In this document: one piece after another, positions 34,459 to 43,865 of the stretch
Layout: each line of letters opens with the position of its first letter
How positions within the stretch are numbered: the first letter of the stretch is position 1
From: Crocosphaera sp.
GTDB taxonomy: Bacteria; Cyanobacteriota; Cyanobacteriia; Cyanobacteriales; Microcystaceae
DNA: 64,000 bases
NCBI RefSeq assembly: GCF_030064895.1
Contig: NZ_JASJEB010000004.1
Coordinates: 33,066 to 97,065, forward strand
Direction: 5' to 3'
The notes under the pieces: generated by a model
The model's database searches: none
Told to the model about the DNA's origin: nothing
What the model saw: the letters and a program-made list of their open reading frames with translations, nothing else
Position numbers and translations under genes: made by a program

Positions 34459-35829
34459 TTAAGGTTCAAAAATCATGCCCATAAATAAAATATTGCCTGT
34501 TTCATTATCTCGAATAATGGACAAAAAAGGACGATCAATCGTCAAAGAAAATTTTTGTTTTCCCTTATTTTTTGATATTTCTTGAACTGACAAATCTTTT
34601 CGCGTAGAAGAGTTAACACCATGTTCATTAATGGTTAAAATAGTTTGATGTTTCATCCCACTGATATAAGTAGCATGAGAACTTAGCTGAGAAAATTCCG
34701 CTTTGTCAGCAGCAAACATCGTTGAAAAACCCAACTTTTTTAAAGCATTTGTCAAATTTACTTCATCGTTTAATCGAAAGCGAGGTAACTCTAATAATCC
34801 TTGACTTTTGCGAAATTTAGAGAAGAGTTTGCTTGACTTTTTAGCCGTGATTTCCTCAAGAATTGTCGGTAAATCACTTTCTGCTTTGGGCAAGAATAAA
34901 TATAAACTAAAACGTCCGTTACCATAAGGAAGTTCCGCGGCCTGTACTTCAGGTGTTTCTAAGTAGTTATAAACTCCTTTACGGGACATAAACGGGTAAT
35001 TTTTAACTGATTGATCCCTTAAATAAAAAGGTTTATCCTTGGTTAAATTGCTATCAAATTCTCTTTTCCATCGTCCCTGAAAAGTAGCAGTATTAATCAG
35101 AAAAAGAACATCATCAGCCTGAGTAGAATCCATAATTTTCCGAACCTGTCCTTGAGTTTCTTCAGTTACCCAACGGTTCACAATACCTCTCGCTTCAGAA
35201 CTGGAAAAATCTAAATTAGTAATTTTAGCCTGATAATAATTACGACTATTCTTACGAAATTGATAACGAAAAGGAAACCCTTCCTTTGCCCACAGAGAAT
35301 TAGTGACAATGAAGTTACTAGAAAGTTCATGACTATTTAAGTCATTGTAGAGATTTTGGTTGGCGCGGTTGAGGGTATTAGCACTAACATTTTTCAGGTA
35401 TAATCCTTGAGAAATTTCCGTTTGAGTCGCTCCTGTTGCGCCATTGTAGAGCATAGATAATGTCAGGGCAACACTGGTAGGAGCAATCAAGATATTTTCG
35501 TTTTCTTGACTTTCCGTCAAAGTAGAGAATAACTTAAAGCCAAATTTTACTTGTCCATCAACCAAATATCTTTGTTGAAGGGTGGGTTGAGGAAAAACAA
35601 TTCTCGGGGAAACTTCTCGTAACCCTTTAACGTCCTTAAATACTCTGGGTAAATCTGTTTTTGAGACAGCAACTAAACCAGTCAAAAAAGAGACAATAGA
35701 GAGAAATCTCAAGGTAGCTTTCGTTGGTTTTAGAGTCCTCATCACCATCTGTCCTATTTGCAATACAGAAATGTTCATTGTGGTTAGGGTCAAAAGTTCA
35801 ATATTTCCTAGTACAGATAACCGCTTCAT
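34459..35829 (-). CDS. Serpin family protein, exported, with an unusual reactive-loop hinge
   Basis: The 456-residue protein has an N-terminal hydrophobic signal (LRFLSIVSFLTGLVAVS) followed by a full serpin fold: ILIAPTSVALTLSMLYNGAT, NSLWAKEGFPFR, INTATFQGRWKREFD, ELPYGNGRFSLYLFLPK, and RPFLSIIRDNETGNILFMG. Inhibitory serpins have a hinge of small residues after NEEG (TEAAAA). Here the hinge reads NEHGVNSSTRKDLSVQ, so loop insertion may be poor and the protein may not inhibit by the usual trap. Start choice among three early Met codons (35829, 35778 and later) is uncertain. Confidence 0.85.
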   Translation of the reverse strand: MKRLSVLGNIELLTLTTMNISVLQIGQMVMRTLKPTKATLRFLSIVSFLTGLVAVSKTDLPRVFKDVKGLREVSPRIVFPQPTLQQRYLVDGQVKFGFKLFSTLTESQENENILIAPTSVALTLSMLYNGATGATQTEISQGLYLKNVSANTLNRANQNLYNDLNSHELSSNFIVTNSLWAKEGFPFRYQFRKNSRNYYQAKITNLDFSSSEARGIVNRWVTEETQGQVRKIMDSTQADDVLFLINTATFQGRWKREFDSNLTKDKPFYLRDQSVKNYPFMSRKGVYNYLETPEVQAAELPYGNGRFSLYLFLPKAESDLPTILEEITAKKSSKLFSKFRKSQGLLELPRFRLNDEVNLTNALKKLGFSTMFAADKAEFSQLSSHATYISGMKHQTILTINEHGVNSSTRKDLSVQEISKNKGKQKFSLTIDRPFLSIIRDNETGNILFMGMIFEP

Positions 35830-35984
35830 AATTTTTATGGGTCATCTGTTTATCGATAGACAATATCTTCTTCTTTGGGGATATAATTGATTGCTAAACA
35901 TCAATCTTATAAATTGTAAATAAATCATTACAACTGTTAATCTGTTTCTCCAAGGGAAATAAGCAACGGAGGTTAAGCAAAACT

Positions 35985-36614
35985 GTGAACATCCAAGAAA
36001 TTATGACAAAAGGTGGACCTGCAATGTGGCCACTGCTTATTTTGTCAGTATTAGCATTGAGTACCATTATTGAACGTTCTGTGTTTTGGATACAGTTTCT
36101 ACTCAAAGAAGGAAAAATTGTCAATCGAGTGCTAGAAATGGCGACTCATAACTGGGATGCTGCCCCGAAGGTGGCGAAGGAGTATAGTAAGCATCCGATG
36201 GGAAATTTTCTCTATGGACCCCTGAGATTAATCAATCCCGACCCAGAAGTGTTCCATTTAGCCTTAGAATCGGCGGCCGATGACGAACTGGCCCTGATGA
36301 GACGAGGGGACAAGATATTAGAAGCAGTGATTGCTTTATCCCCTCTACTGGGATTACTGGGGACGGTTTTAGGTTTGATTACCTCCTTAGGAGATATCCA
36401 AATCAGCGATCTCGGCACTTCCTCAACCACAGGTGTTACCCTGGGTATCGGAGAGGCACTCATTTCAACTGCGACGGGATTGATTGTTGCCATTATCAGT
36501 TTGACCTTTTATCGCATTTTCCAGTCCCTTTGGTCGAATCAGGTAAGGGTCTTTCGTAAAGCCGGTAGTCAGTTAGAAGTGATTTATCGTCAACGCTGGT
36601 CAGACAGCGACTGA
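35985..36614 (+). CDS. exbB: ExbB/TolQ/MotA family proton channel protein
   Basis: The 209-residue protein has the ExbB layout: one N-terminal helix ([20 protein letters not shown]), a cytosolic loop, then [19 protein letters not shown] and [20 protein letters not shown] with the conserved channel Thr and Gly residues. It starts with GTG, with a GGAGG ribosome site 12 bases upstream. Together with the ExbD gene 94 bases downstream it should form a proton-driven complex for TonB- or Tol-type work in the cell envelope. No tonB is adjacent. Confidence 0.92.
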   Translation: MNIQEIMTKGGPAMWPLLILSVLALSTIIERSVFWIQFLLKEGKIVNRVLEMATHNWDAAPKVAKEYSKHPMGNFLYGPLRLINPDPEVFHLALESAADDELALMRRGDKILEAVIALSPLLGLLGTVLGLITSLGDIQISDLGTSSTTGVTLGIGEALISTATGLIVAIISLTFYRIFQSLWSNQVRVFRKAGSQLEVIYRQRWSDSD

Positions 36615-36708
36615 GATCGTTCTATACTTTATAGCAATACTCCTTCAAAGTTTACAGAAACTTTTGACGAATAAACCTAAATATACTCATTTTTTTAAAT
36701 ATTGACCT

Positions 36709-37383
36709 ATGACTGGTAGTAAAGCTCCTCAGAAAAAATCCCCATCACCCTCAGTTTATTCTCGACCATTGAAGTTATGGCAAGACGCTTCTTCTCCCCA
36801 AGAAGTGCGCATCGAGATTTTACCCATGATCGATGTCATTTTTTGTATTTTGACATTTTTTATCTTGGGTGCTGTGGGTTTGTCCCGTCAGCAAGCCATC
36901 AGTTTAGATTTACCCAAAGCCGGCTCAGGAACCCCCCAAATGCGGGAGATGTTGGTGGTGAGTCTAGATGATTTTGGTCAAGTTTATGTGGAAAAGCAAT
37001 TAGTCACTCGTAATCAATTATCCAATCAGATCAAGAGCTATCATCAATTAAACCCCAATGGCTTAATGGTGCTTCATGCTTCTAGAAACGCCACTTATAA
37101 CGAGGTAATTCAAATTTTAGATATGTTACGAGAAGTAGGGGGCGATCGCGTTGCCTTAGCCACGTTACCTGGAGAAAACGAAGCTAGTCCTAGTTCTTGG
37201 AATGATCCCAGTTTGACCCCTTTACCATCCCAAAATAGTTTGCCTGGAGGCTATCCTAATAATTTTCCTGCAACCCGTCCCAATAATCCTGCTAACGGGT
37301 TAGGTAATTATCCGACTAATCCTTTACTCCCTTCTCAACCCAACAGGTCGACTATTCCTCAAACCACTGTGCCTAATAATTAA
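36709..37383 (+). CDS. exbD: ExbD/TolR family protein with Pro/Asn-rich tail
   Basis: The protein is canonical ExbD up to about residue 160. A cytosolic N-terminus precedes one membrane helix beginning ILPMIDVIFCILTFFI, with the essential Asp42. The periplasmic domain includes NPNGLMVLHASRNATYNEVI and LDMLREVGGDRVALAT. A Pro/Asn/Ser-rich disordered tail of about 60 residues follows, which canonical ExbD lacks and which may reach the peptidoglycan or partner proteins. It pairs with the ExbB gene upstream. Confidence 0.9.
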   Translation: MTGSKAPQKKSPSPSVYSRPLKLWQDASSPQEVRIEILPMIDVIFCILTFFILGAVGLSRQQAISLDLPKAGSGTPQMREMLVVSLDDFGQVYVEKQLVTRNQLSNQIKSYHQLNPNGLMVLHASRNATYNEVIQILDMLREVGGDRVALATLPGENEASPSSWNDPSLTPLPSQNSLPGGYPNNFPATRPNNPANGLGNYPTNPLLPSQPNRSTIPQTTVPNN

Positions 37384-37466
37384 CCTTGAACAGAAATATT
37401 TAATTTCATAAGAGGCTCCTCACCTAAAGCTCTTTTCTCGCCCCTTTAGCTTCTTGCTGACCTATC

Positions 37467-37874
37467 TCAAGGCATCATCCGACAAGCTAATAGTTGTTCT
37501 TCTAAGGCCGCGATACGATTATAAGCGGCCGTTAATTGTGCGGTTAATCGTCTAACCTGAAGATCGGTGGTTAATAGAGGTTCTTCTTCAGGAGCGATTA
37601 AAGTGTGAGTTTCACTATCATCCAGTAAAACATCTTTATGTTCCATTACTGATTGATAGTGGTTGGTTTTCGGCACACTTGGGGGAACCGAAGGAGACAC
37701 GCTCGCTATAGACTGGGGTTGGGTCGGTAACTTTTCGTTAACCACCGCTTCACTACGTAGGTGAGATGTCCCCATCTGTAGGCTAAGCTTTTCAACAATA
37801 TGATGAAGTTGTGTTACCTGTTGATTAAGTTCATTAATTTGTTGTTGTAGCCCATCCATAAGAATGCCCATCAC
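37467..37874 (-). CDS. Hypothetical coiled-coil protein
   Basis: The 135-residue protein has an N-terminal heptad-rich segment (LQQQINELNQQVTQLHHIVE), a Pro/Ser-rich middle, and a second coiled-coil stretch (VRRLTAQLTAAYNRIAALEE). There is no signal peptide or membrane helix. The likely start is MDGLQQQ (five codons into the frame) or the first Met at 37874. No family is recognised. It is convergent with exbD. A structural or scaffold role is conceivable, but it is a guess. Confidence 0.6.
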   Translation of the reverse strand: MMGILMDGLQQQINELNQQVTQLHHIVEKLSLQMGTSHLRSEAVVNEKLPTQPQSIASVSPSVPPSVPKTNHYQSVMEHKDVLLDDSETHTLIAPEEEPLLTTDLQVRRLTAQLTAAYNRIAALEEQLLACRMMP

Positions 37875-38077
37875 TAAAAAACTGTGCTATTGTTAATCCT
37901 AGAATTCCCTGAGACGGATAGTTATAGATTCCTGATTCATTTAACGATTACTTCACTACTCTTCATTAAATCCTTAACGAATCTGTAGATAACCATTTAT
38001 CCTTAAAATCAAGGATATCATTATGATAAACGACTATTAAGCACCGTAAAACCTTGATCTTGTCTTAAATAATTGAT

Positions 38078-39325
38078 ATGAAAGTTAACTTAAAAAGTTC
38101 CTTAAATGATAGACATATTGATGCTAATCAAAGCAACAGTCAACGACAAGTTGCTATCTCTCTTTCTGCTGTCAGTGAAAGCAGCGATCTCAGTCTGCCT
38201 TTAAATTTGGGCTTAATTTTAGACCAGAGTGGGTCGATGACAGGGAAACCAATGACAAGGGTGAAAGAAGCTGCTCTCTATCTACTGGAAGGATTAGGAC
38301 CAGAGGATCGCCTCTCTGTGGTAGCCTTTAACCATCGGGCCAAAGTAATTGTTCCCAACCAAGCAGTGGATGAGATGGACAAGGTTAAACAAGCGATCGA
38401 AGGTCTCCACGCAGCAGGAGGAACTTCTATCGATGAGGGGATGAAGTTAGGGATCAAGGAAGTTGCTTTGGGTAAAGATGATCGGGTTTCTCAAATCTTT
38501 TTGTTAACTGATGGGGAAAATGAACACGGTGATAACGAACGCTGCTTAAAATTAGCCCAAGTTGCAGGAGATTACAATATCACCCTCAATACTTTAGGCT
38601 TTGGCAACCATTGGAATCAAGATGTTTTAGAAAGTATTGCCGATGCAGTGGGAGGAACTCTCTGTTATATCGAACAACCAGAACAAGCATTAACTGAGTT
38701 TAGCCGTCTTTTTACCCGTATGCAGTCTGTGGGGTTAACTAATGCTTATCTTTGCTTAGAATTTGTCCCAGAGGTACATCTGGCAGACTTTAAACCGGTG
38801 GCCCAAGTAGAACCCGAAACCGTAGAATTAAACGCCCAACAGGAAGGCAACACCTATATTGTGCGTTTGGGGGATTTAATGATGGATAATGCACGGGTGA
38901 TTCTGGTTAACCTATATTTGAGTCAATTATCGTCAGGAAATCATACTATCGGTACGGTACAAGTGCGTTATGATGACCCGTCTTTGTCCCAGACGGCTTT
39001 ATTATCGGAGAAAATTCCCTTAACCGTAGAAGTGCAAGGAGAATATGAGGCTAAAGTTGATACTAAGGTTCAGAAGTCCATCTTAACTTTAGCTAAATAT
39101 CGTCAAACCCAGTTAGCTGAAGCCAAGTTAAATACAGGCGATCGCCAGGGGGCGGCTACATTGTTACAAACGGCAGCTAAAACGGCTTTACAATTAGGTG
39201 ATAAAAGTGCAGCCACAGTTTTGCAAACCAACGCCACTCAGTTACAAGCAGGGGAAGAACTGAGCGAAGCGCAACGGAAAAAAACTCGTATTGTTTCTAA
39301 AACTGTTTTGCAAAGTGATGAGTAA
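38078..39325 (+). CDS. Von Willebrand factor type A domain protein
   Basis: The 415-residue protein has a VWA domain at about residues 40-220 with an intact MIDAS metal site: LILDQSGSMTGKP (DxSxS), GGTSIDEGM (Thr) and LLTDGENEHG (Asp). The following domain is beta-rich, and the C-terminus is helical (about 325-415). No signal peptide is present, so it is cytosolic. Similar cyanobacterial VWA proteins (SynCam-like) bind divalent cations and protein partners, but the role is unknown. Its stop codon abuts that of the convergent GntR gene. Confidence 0.87.
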   Translation: MKVNLKSSLNDRHIDANQSNSQRQVAISLSAVSESSDLSLPLNLGLILDQSGSMTGKPMTRVKEAALYLLEGLGPEDRLSVVAFNHRAKVIVPNQAVDEMDKVKQAIEGLHAAGGTSIDEGMKLGIKEVALGKDDRVSQIFLLTDGENEHGDNERCLKLAQVAGDYNITLNTLGFGNHWNQDVLESIADAVGGTLCYIEQPEQALTEFSRLFTRMQSVGLTNAYLCLEFVPEVHLADFKPVAQVEPETVELNAQQEGNTYIVRLGDLMMDNARVILVNLYLSQLSSGNHTIGTVQVRYDDPSLSQTALLSEKIPLTVEVQGEYEAKVDTKVQKSILTLAKYRQTQLAEAKLNTGDRQGAATLLQTAAKTALQLGDKSAATVLQTNATQLQAGEELSEAQRKKTRIVSKTVLQSDE

Positions 39326-40309
39326 TCAACCCAGTCCTAATTCTAGTTTGAGGAGGTTAATAGAGGTTTCTCCGATATAAGATTGAGAACATATTATATC
39401 GGGAGGGCGAATAATATCGTCTCTAACCCTTAGAACAGCTTCTCTAACCAGAGAATAACTAGCCGGATCACTCATGATAGTTTGTGCCGATCGCACTAAA
39501 GTTAAAAGTTGATGGCGATCGCTGGCCTGAGCGGTAATTAATAATAAATCATCTCCCCGTAAACTGTGGATGAGAATTTCTGCAACGCGAATAATTCCTG
39601 GACTTAAACTAACAATTCCTAAACGAGTATCGTTGGCTAATGTTTTAATAATGGCCAATTCTTTGCCATAATCATAAATATCGATGGGAAAAACACGAGT
39701 TGCATAGGAAGAGGCAATCAATTCCGCTTCGGGGATAAAATAACGACTTGTTACTACAGTAGCGGACTTTTTTTGCGACAAAACGTTATCCAAATTCTCT
39801 ATAGACACCAATTCTACGGGGATAGCTAAAGCCTTTTCTAACTCTTGTAAAATCAGTTCTCCTGCTCCCATATCCCTACTGGGAACGGTTACTACTAACT
39901 GCGCGCTGCATCGCAAACGCCAATCAATCACCGCTAGAGATAATTCTTTGGCTTGGGAGAGGGTTAAACCTTGTTTGAGCAGTTCATCTAGGGTTTTATG
40001 AACCAGTTGACTTTCTTGAGGATATTGGCTGAATAAGGGGGTTTCTGGTAGGGAAATGTCTTCGTTATTTTGCTCTTTAACGTATATTCCTGAACCGGCG
40101 ATGGACTCAACTAAGCTCGCTTCTTCGAGTTGTTGATAAACTTTACTGATGGTATTACGATGTAGTCCCGTCATAGTTGCTAGTTGACGGGTACTCGGTA
40201 AACGATGGCCAGGAGGATATTGACGAGAAGCGATGGCAAAGCGCATCTGATCAAATAGTTGTTTAGAGGCGGGAATATCACTATCGGATTGTATTTGGAA
40301 CTTAAGCAT
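39326..40309 (-). CDS. GntR family transcriptional regulator
   Basis: The N-terminal winged helix has the GntR motif: ASKQLFDQMRFAIASRQYPP, HRLPSTRQLATMTGLHRNTI and VYQQLEEASLVESIAGSGIY. The C-terminal region (residues about 80-330) is larger than in the YtrA subgroup. It does not look like an aminotransferase domain (no PLP lysine motif), so it is probably a ligand-binding domain specific to cyanobacteria. The ATG at 40309 is preferred over a GTG three codons upstream. The target and effector are not known. Confidence 0.83.
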   Translation of the reverse strand: MLKFQIQSDSDIPASKQLFDQMRFAIASRQYPPGHRLPSTRQLATMTGLHRNTISKVYQQLEEASLVESIAGSGIYVKEQNNEDISLPETPLFSQYPQESQLVHKTLDELLKQGLTLSQAKELSLAVIDWRLRCSAQLVVTVPSRDMGAGELILQELEKALAIPVELVSIENLDNVLSQKKSATVVTSRYFIPEAELIASSYATRVFPIDIYDYGKELAIIKTLANDTRLGIVSLSPGIIRVAEILIHSLRGDDLLLITAQASDRHQLLTLVRSAQTIMSDPASYSLVREAVLRVRDDIIRPPDIICSQSYIGETSINLLKLELGLG

Positions 40310-40555
40310 AGTCACCACGCCGAGTAAACCCTATCAGATTTATGGATATTATAACAAAACACGGGAGCGAGAAAGGCTGAAAATAGAAGCTGAACTTAGT
40401 TTAATATCTGAAAATCAGATAAACTGATTATAAAATCTATATTTAAGATCATATATTTTTGCTTCAATATCTATACAGTGTTTGATATCTTTTTCACAAG
40501 TTAATTAGGGTTAAGCTTTTATTCAGCGAACCCTAATTAACTCGTGGAGTTACTT

Positions 40556-42271
40556 TCATCTACCTGAAGAATTTAACAACAATTTAGTTTCTGATTCTCC
40601 GGATTTTTGTAAACATTTGCTCATTTCATAGCTACCTAAAGCGATGAGTCCCCATTGACTTAATAGAGGAAATATAACTGACATCATGGTTAACATATTT
40701 AAGTTATTGTGGAAAGCAGCTAAATTGAAAATAGTAAATAACCAAGGTGTTATAGCTTCATTGGGATAAATTTGTAAAATGGCAAACATCAGAGGAGGAA
40801 CAATCATTAAAACAGCAATGACTGCAGTAGCAATTAAAGCAGGTTTGGGAAGTTTAAATAGGAGAATACGTTGACCTATGACTGCATAAATTATTAGCAT
40901 ATTTAAAGTCATAAATAGTGCTAATAAAACAGCCAAGGGATTATCTAGGGGTGCTATCAATGCTGTGGGTAGCAGATAGACAAACATAATGCCTACATTG
41001 AGAGCGATCGCTAGGGGTGAAGGACTTTTTTCTCCTAAAATTAAATCTCGGAGTATGGAACGGGAATTTTCGGGGTTTTGGTGACGATATCTTGCCCAAT
41101 CATATAAAGTTTGACGATGGGGACTCAAGGCCACCATTAATAAACAAGCAAAGGCAATAATGAACATTTGTAAGACAATCATATTAGCAAAAATATGATC
41201 TTCTATGTTTTCCCAGCGGCCTGCTTGAAAGATAAATCCTGTGCTTATAATAATAAAACTAGCTGAAATACCATAACTATTTATTTTACTTATCCAAGTT
41301 GCATTAGGATTACGAAAACGTCTGTTTAATGATTGGTTTATCCAATAAATCCAAACCCCATAATTAACGAAAATAAAACTAATTCCTAAGAAAGAATTGT
41401 TCCAGAATTGTTTACCATACCAAGCAAACTGTTGTAGGGTTTCGTAATCAATATCTGCTGTTTTAACAGGAATATAAGTTGATTCAACTAGATAGGCTAA
41501 AATTGTTCCTGGATAAAACAACATTAACCAATCTAAAGGGGTGTGGGAAATAAAATCATGGGAAGAGAAGAGAATACTTGTAGTGATAAATAGAAACATT
41601 AAAACCAGTCCACTACATAGAAAAGCTTGAAATCCTCCTAATCCTGAACTTACTAAACCGAATAGTAACGAAAGACTATAGAAAAATGCACAACTAATAA
41701 TAATGCCTAAATAATAGGCTAATATTAGACTAGGAGAAATACGTGCTTGAATTCCAGCTATCAAATGTAGGGGACACAAAATAGCAGACAAAAAATAAAT
41801 AATTGAAGGAACTCCCAGGATTTTACCTAAGAGAATATTTTGAGAAGAATGGGGACTTAAACGGATAAAGTTTAGGGTCCCTCTATTTTCTTCTTTTGAT
41901 AGATCAGCTATCAATAAATAGGTTCCAGCTATTAATAAAATAAATAATCCGACAACGCTAAGAACTTTAAAAATGTCTAACCACCAAAGCTGCCAATTAA
42001 TAACCCAATTACCTGCTAAGTCTTTAATACATGATAGATGATTATAACTTCTATATCTCCCTGATGGTGTAGCAGTACAATAACGACCATATTGGGGTGT
42101 GGTAATGCTATCTATGGGGAGTTCTGCTTCAAAAGCTATTAGTAATAAAAATTGAATGCCAACAGCAATAATTGCAGCAATAGACAAATTACGAACCTTA
42201 AAACGTCCTTTTAATTCTCTGATTAATTGGGGATTCAAGTCTCCAATTTTATCGATATAGGTGACAAGCAT
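40556..42271 (-). CDS. ABC-2 type exporter permease
   Basis: The 571-residue protein has about twelve membrane segments and an ABC-2 permease pattern: NPQLIRELKGRFKVRNLSIA at the N-terminus, LIADLSKEENRGTLNFIRLS for ATPase contact, and SSQNILLGKILGVPSIIYFL. It has twice the usual number of helices, suggesting a fused two-half permease. The ATPase gene is directly upstream on the same strand, with a 43-base gap. The substrate is unknown. Confidence 0.85.
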   Translation of the reverse strand: MLVTYIDKIGDLNPQLIRELKGRFKVRNLSIAAIIAVGIQFLLLIAFEAELPIDSITTPQYGRYCTATPSGRYRSYNHLSCIKDLAGNWVINWQLWWLDIFKVLSVVGLFILLIAGTYLLIADLSKEENRGTLNFIRLSPHSSQNILLGKILGVPSIIYFLSAILCPLHLIAGIQARISPSLILAYYLGIIISCAFFYSLSLLFGLVSSGLGGFQAFLCSGLVLMFLFITTSILFSSHDFISHTPLDWLMLFYPGTILAYLVESTYIPVKTADIDYETLQQFAWYGKQFWNNSFLGISFIFVNYGVWIYWINQSLNRRFRNPNATWISKINSYGISASFIIISTGFIFQAGRWENIEDHIFANMIVLQMFIIAFACLLMVALSPHRQTLYDWARYRHQNPENSRSILRDLILGEKSPSPLAIALNVGIMFVYLLPTALIAPLDNPLAVLLALFMTLNMLIIYAVIGQRILLFKLPKPALIATAVIAVLMIVPPLMFAILQIYPNEAITPWLFTIFNLAAFHNNLNMLTMMSVIFPLLSQWGLIALGSYEMSKCLQKSGESETKLLLNSSGR

Positions 42272-42314
42272 TGGCTTTTTTCTCCTAGATTTATGTTTGA
42301 GTAAGTAACATCAA

Positions 42315-43268
42315 TTATGATGGTTGTTGATGGCCTAAATTAAGAAAAATAGACTCTAAATCTTCTTGGGTACAATGAAATTCTGCAATGGGAATTCCTT
42401 GATTGATAAGATGCTTTAATAATTCGGCACTTTCTTCATCTCCTCCTGAAAAATTAACTCGTAAACTATTTTTATGAGAGATAATCTCCCATTCTTCCAC
42501 TTGAGAAAAGCTTTTTAATTCTTGTTCAAGTTGGGTTAAGTCCCCTAAAGTTTTGATAATAATTTGTTGATGAGATAATCTTTGGTACAGTTCCTTGAGT
42601 GAGGTACTTTCTACTAAATATCCTAGTTCCATAATACCAACGGAAGTACATAATTCGGCTAAATCACTCAAAACATGGGAAGAAATTAAAACAGTCATAC
42701 CCACACTTTGCAAGCTTTTAATGACTTCTCTAAACTGCATTCTAGCAATAGGATCTAAACCTGAAACCGGTTCATCTAACAATAATAAAAGGGGATCGTG
42801 TAAAATAGTTCTTGCTAAGCTTAATCTTTGTTTCATTCCCCTGGAAAGGGTTTTGATATTGCTGTATTGTTTACTGGTTAATTGAACTAATTCTAGAACT
42901 TCTTGAAGACGACGACGACGATGGGGTAATCTAAGATGATATAGTCTAGCAAAATAATCTAAATAATCCCAAACATTGAGGTCTTCGTATAAGGGAAAAT
43001 CATCTGGAAGATAGCCTAACTTTTCCTTAAGACGGGGGTGACTATTATCCCTTAATAAGCGATCGCCATAAATATGAATTTCTCCTGCGGTGGGTTCTTC
43101 CACTGCGGCCAACATCCGGATCAAGGTGGTTTTTCCTGCACCATTGGGCCCGATTAATCCGTAAACTTCTCCGGCCTGTACCTCCAATTCTAGCTTATTG
43201 ACAGCAATATGGCGTTCAAATTGCTTAGTAAGGTTAGAGGTGGCGATCGCTAGTTCTGAGACTATCAT
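42315..43268 (-). CDS. ABC transporter ATP-binding protein
   Basis: The 317-residue ATPase has Walker A GPNGAGKTT, signature LSRGMKQRLSLARTI, Walker B LLLLDEPVSGLDP and switch SSHVLSD. It is of the CcmA/NatA/DRI type that pairs with ABC-2 permeases. The partner permease is encoded just downstream. A C-terminal accessory domain (residues about 220-317) is present. Several HIP1 octamers lie within or beside the gene. Confidence 0.92.
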   Translation of the reverse strand: MIVSELAIATSNLTKQFERHIAVNKLELEVQAGEVYGLIGPNGAGKTTLIRMLAAVEEPTAGEIHIYGDRLLRDNSHPRLKEKLGYLPDDFPLYEDLNVWDYLDYFARLYHLRLPHRRRRLQEVLELVQLTSKQYSNIKTLSRGMKQRLSLARTILHDPLLLLLDEPVSGLDPIARMQFREVIKSLQSVGMTVLISSHVLSDLAELCTSVGIMELGYLVESTSLKELYQRLSHQQIIIKTLGDLTQLEQELKSFSQVEEWEIISHKNSLRVNFSGGDEESAELLKHLINQGIPIAEFHCTQEDLESIFLNLGHQQPS

Positions 43269-43418
43269 AGTTCAGTTATTAGTAAACTTTGAATTTTTAG
43301 CAATACTATGCTTGATATAGTTAGCTTAGCTTTTTATTCAAGGAAATGACCACAATTTATTCTGGACTATAATTAAGTATCATAATATATAAGAAATCTT
43401 GAATATTTAGAGAAGTTT

Positions 43419-43865
43419 TTAATGATCTGGTAAAGTAACCATGTCTAACCAAAAAGATTCAATTCCTTTTACTAATTTAAACAAGTCTTTTAAATTACGA
43501 GATTTAGTAATATAACAGTTCACATAGAGGTCATAACTTTCCTGAATATCCTCATCATTACTGGAGGTTGTTAACACAATCACTGGAATACGTTTGAGAT
43601 CGGGATCGGCCTTAATTTCTGCTAATACTTCCCTCCCGTCCTTGCGAGGTAAATTCAAATCTAGAATAATTAAATTAGGACGGGGAGACTCGCTAAACTC
43701 CCCGTCTTTTCGCAAGTAGGCCATCGCATCCATTCCATTCCGAACTATCATTAATTGATGGGGAACAGTACTGGTTTTAAGGACTTCTTGAACTAGACGA
43801 ATATCTGCCTTAGAATCTTCTACTAAGAGGATAATTTTATCTTGTTGACCCTCTCTTGCGATCAC
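43419..43865 (-). CDS. rcp1: Phytochrome-partner response regulator, Rcp1-like
   Basis: This 148-residue single-domain response regulator has the phospho-acceptor in NLIILDLNLPRKDGREVL, the acidic pair in LLVEDSKADIRL, and Thr and Lys in VIVLTTSS and NCYITKSRN. The extended C-terminus (LVKGIESFWLDMV) is typical of Rcp1, the partner of Cph1. Its start overlaps the end of the phytochrome gene by 29 bases, which supports coupled translation and a cognate pair. There is no output domain, so it must act through protein contacts. Confidence 0.9.
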   Translation of the reverse strand: MIAREGQQDKIILLVEDSKADIRLVQEVLKTSTVPHQLMIVRNGMDAMAYLRKDGEFSESPRPNLIILDLNLPRKDGREVLAEIKADPDLKRIPVIVLTTSSNDEDIQESYDLYVNCYITKSRNLKDLFKLVKGIESFWLDMVTLPDH

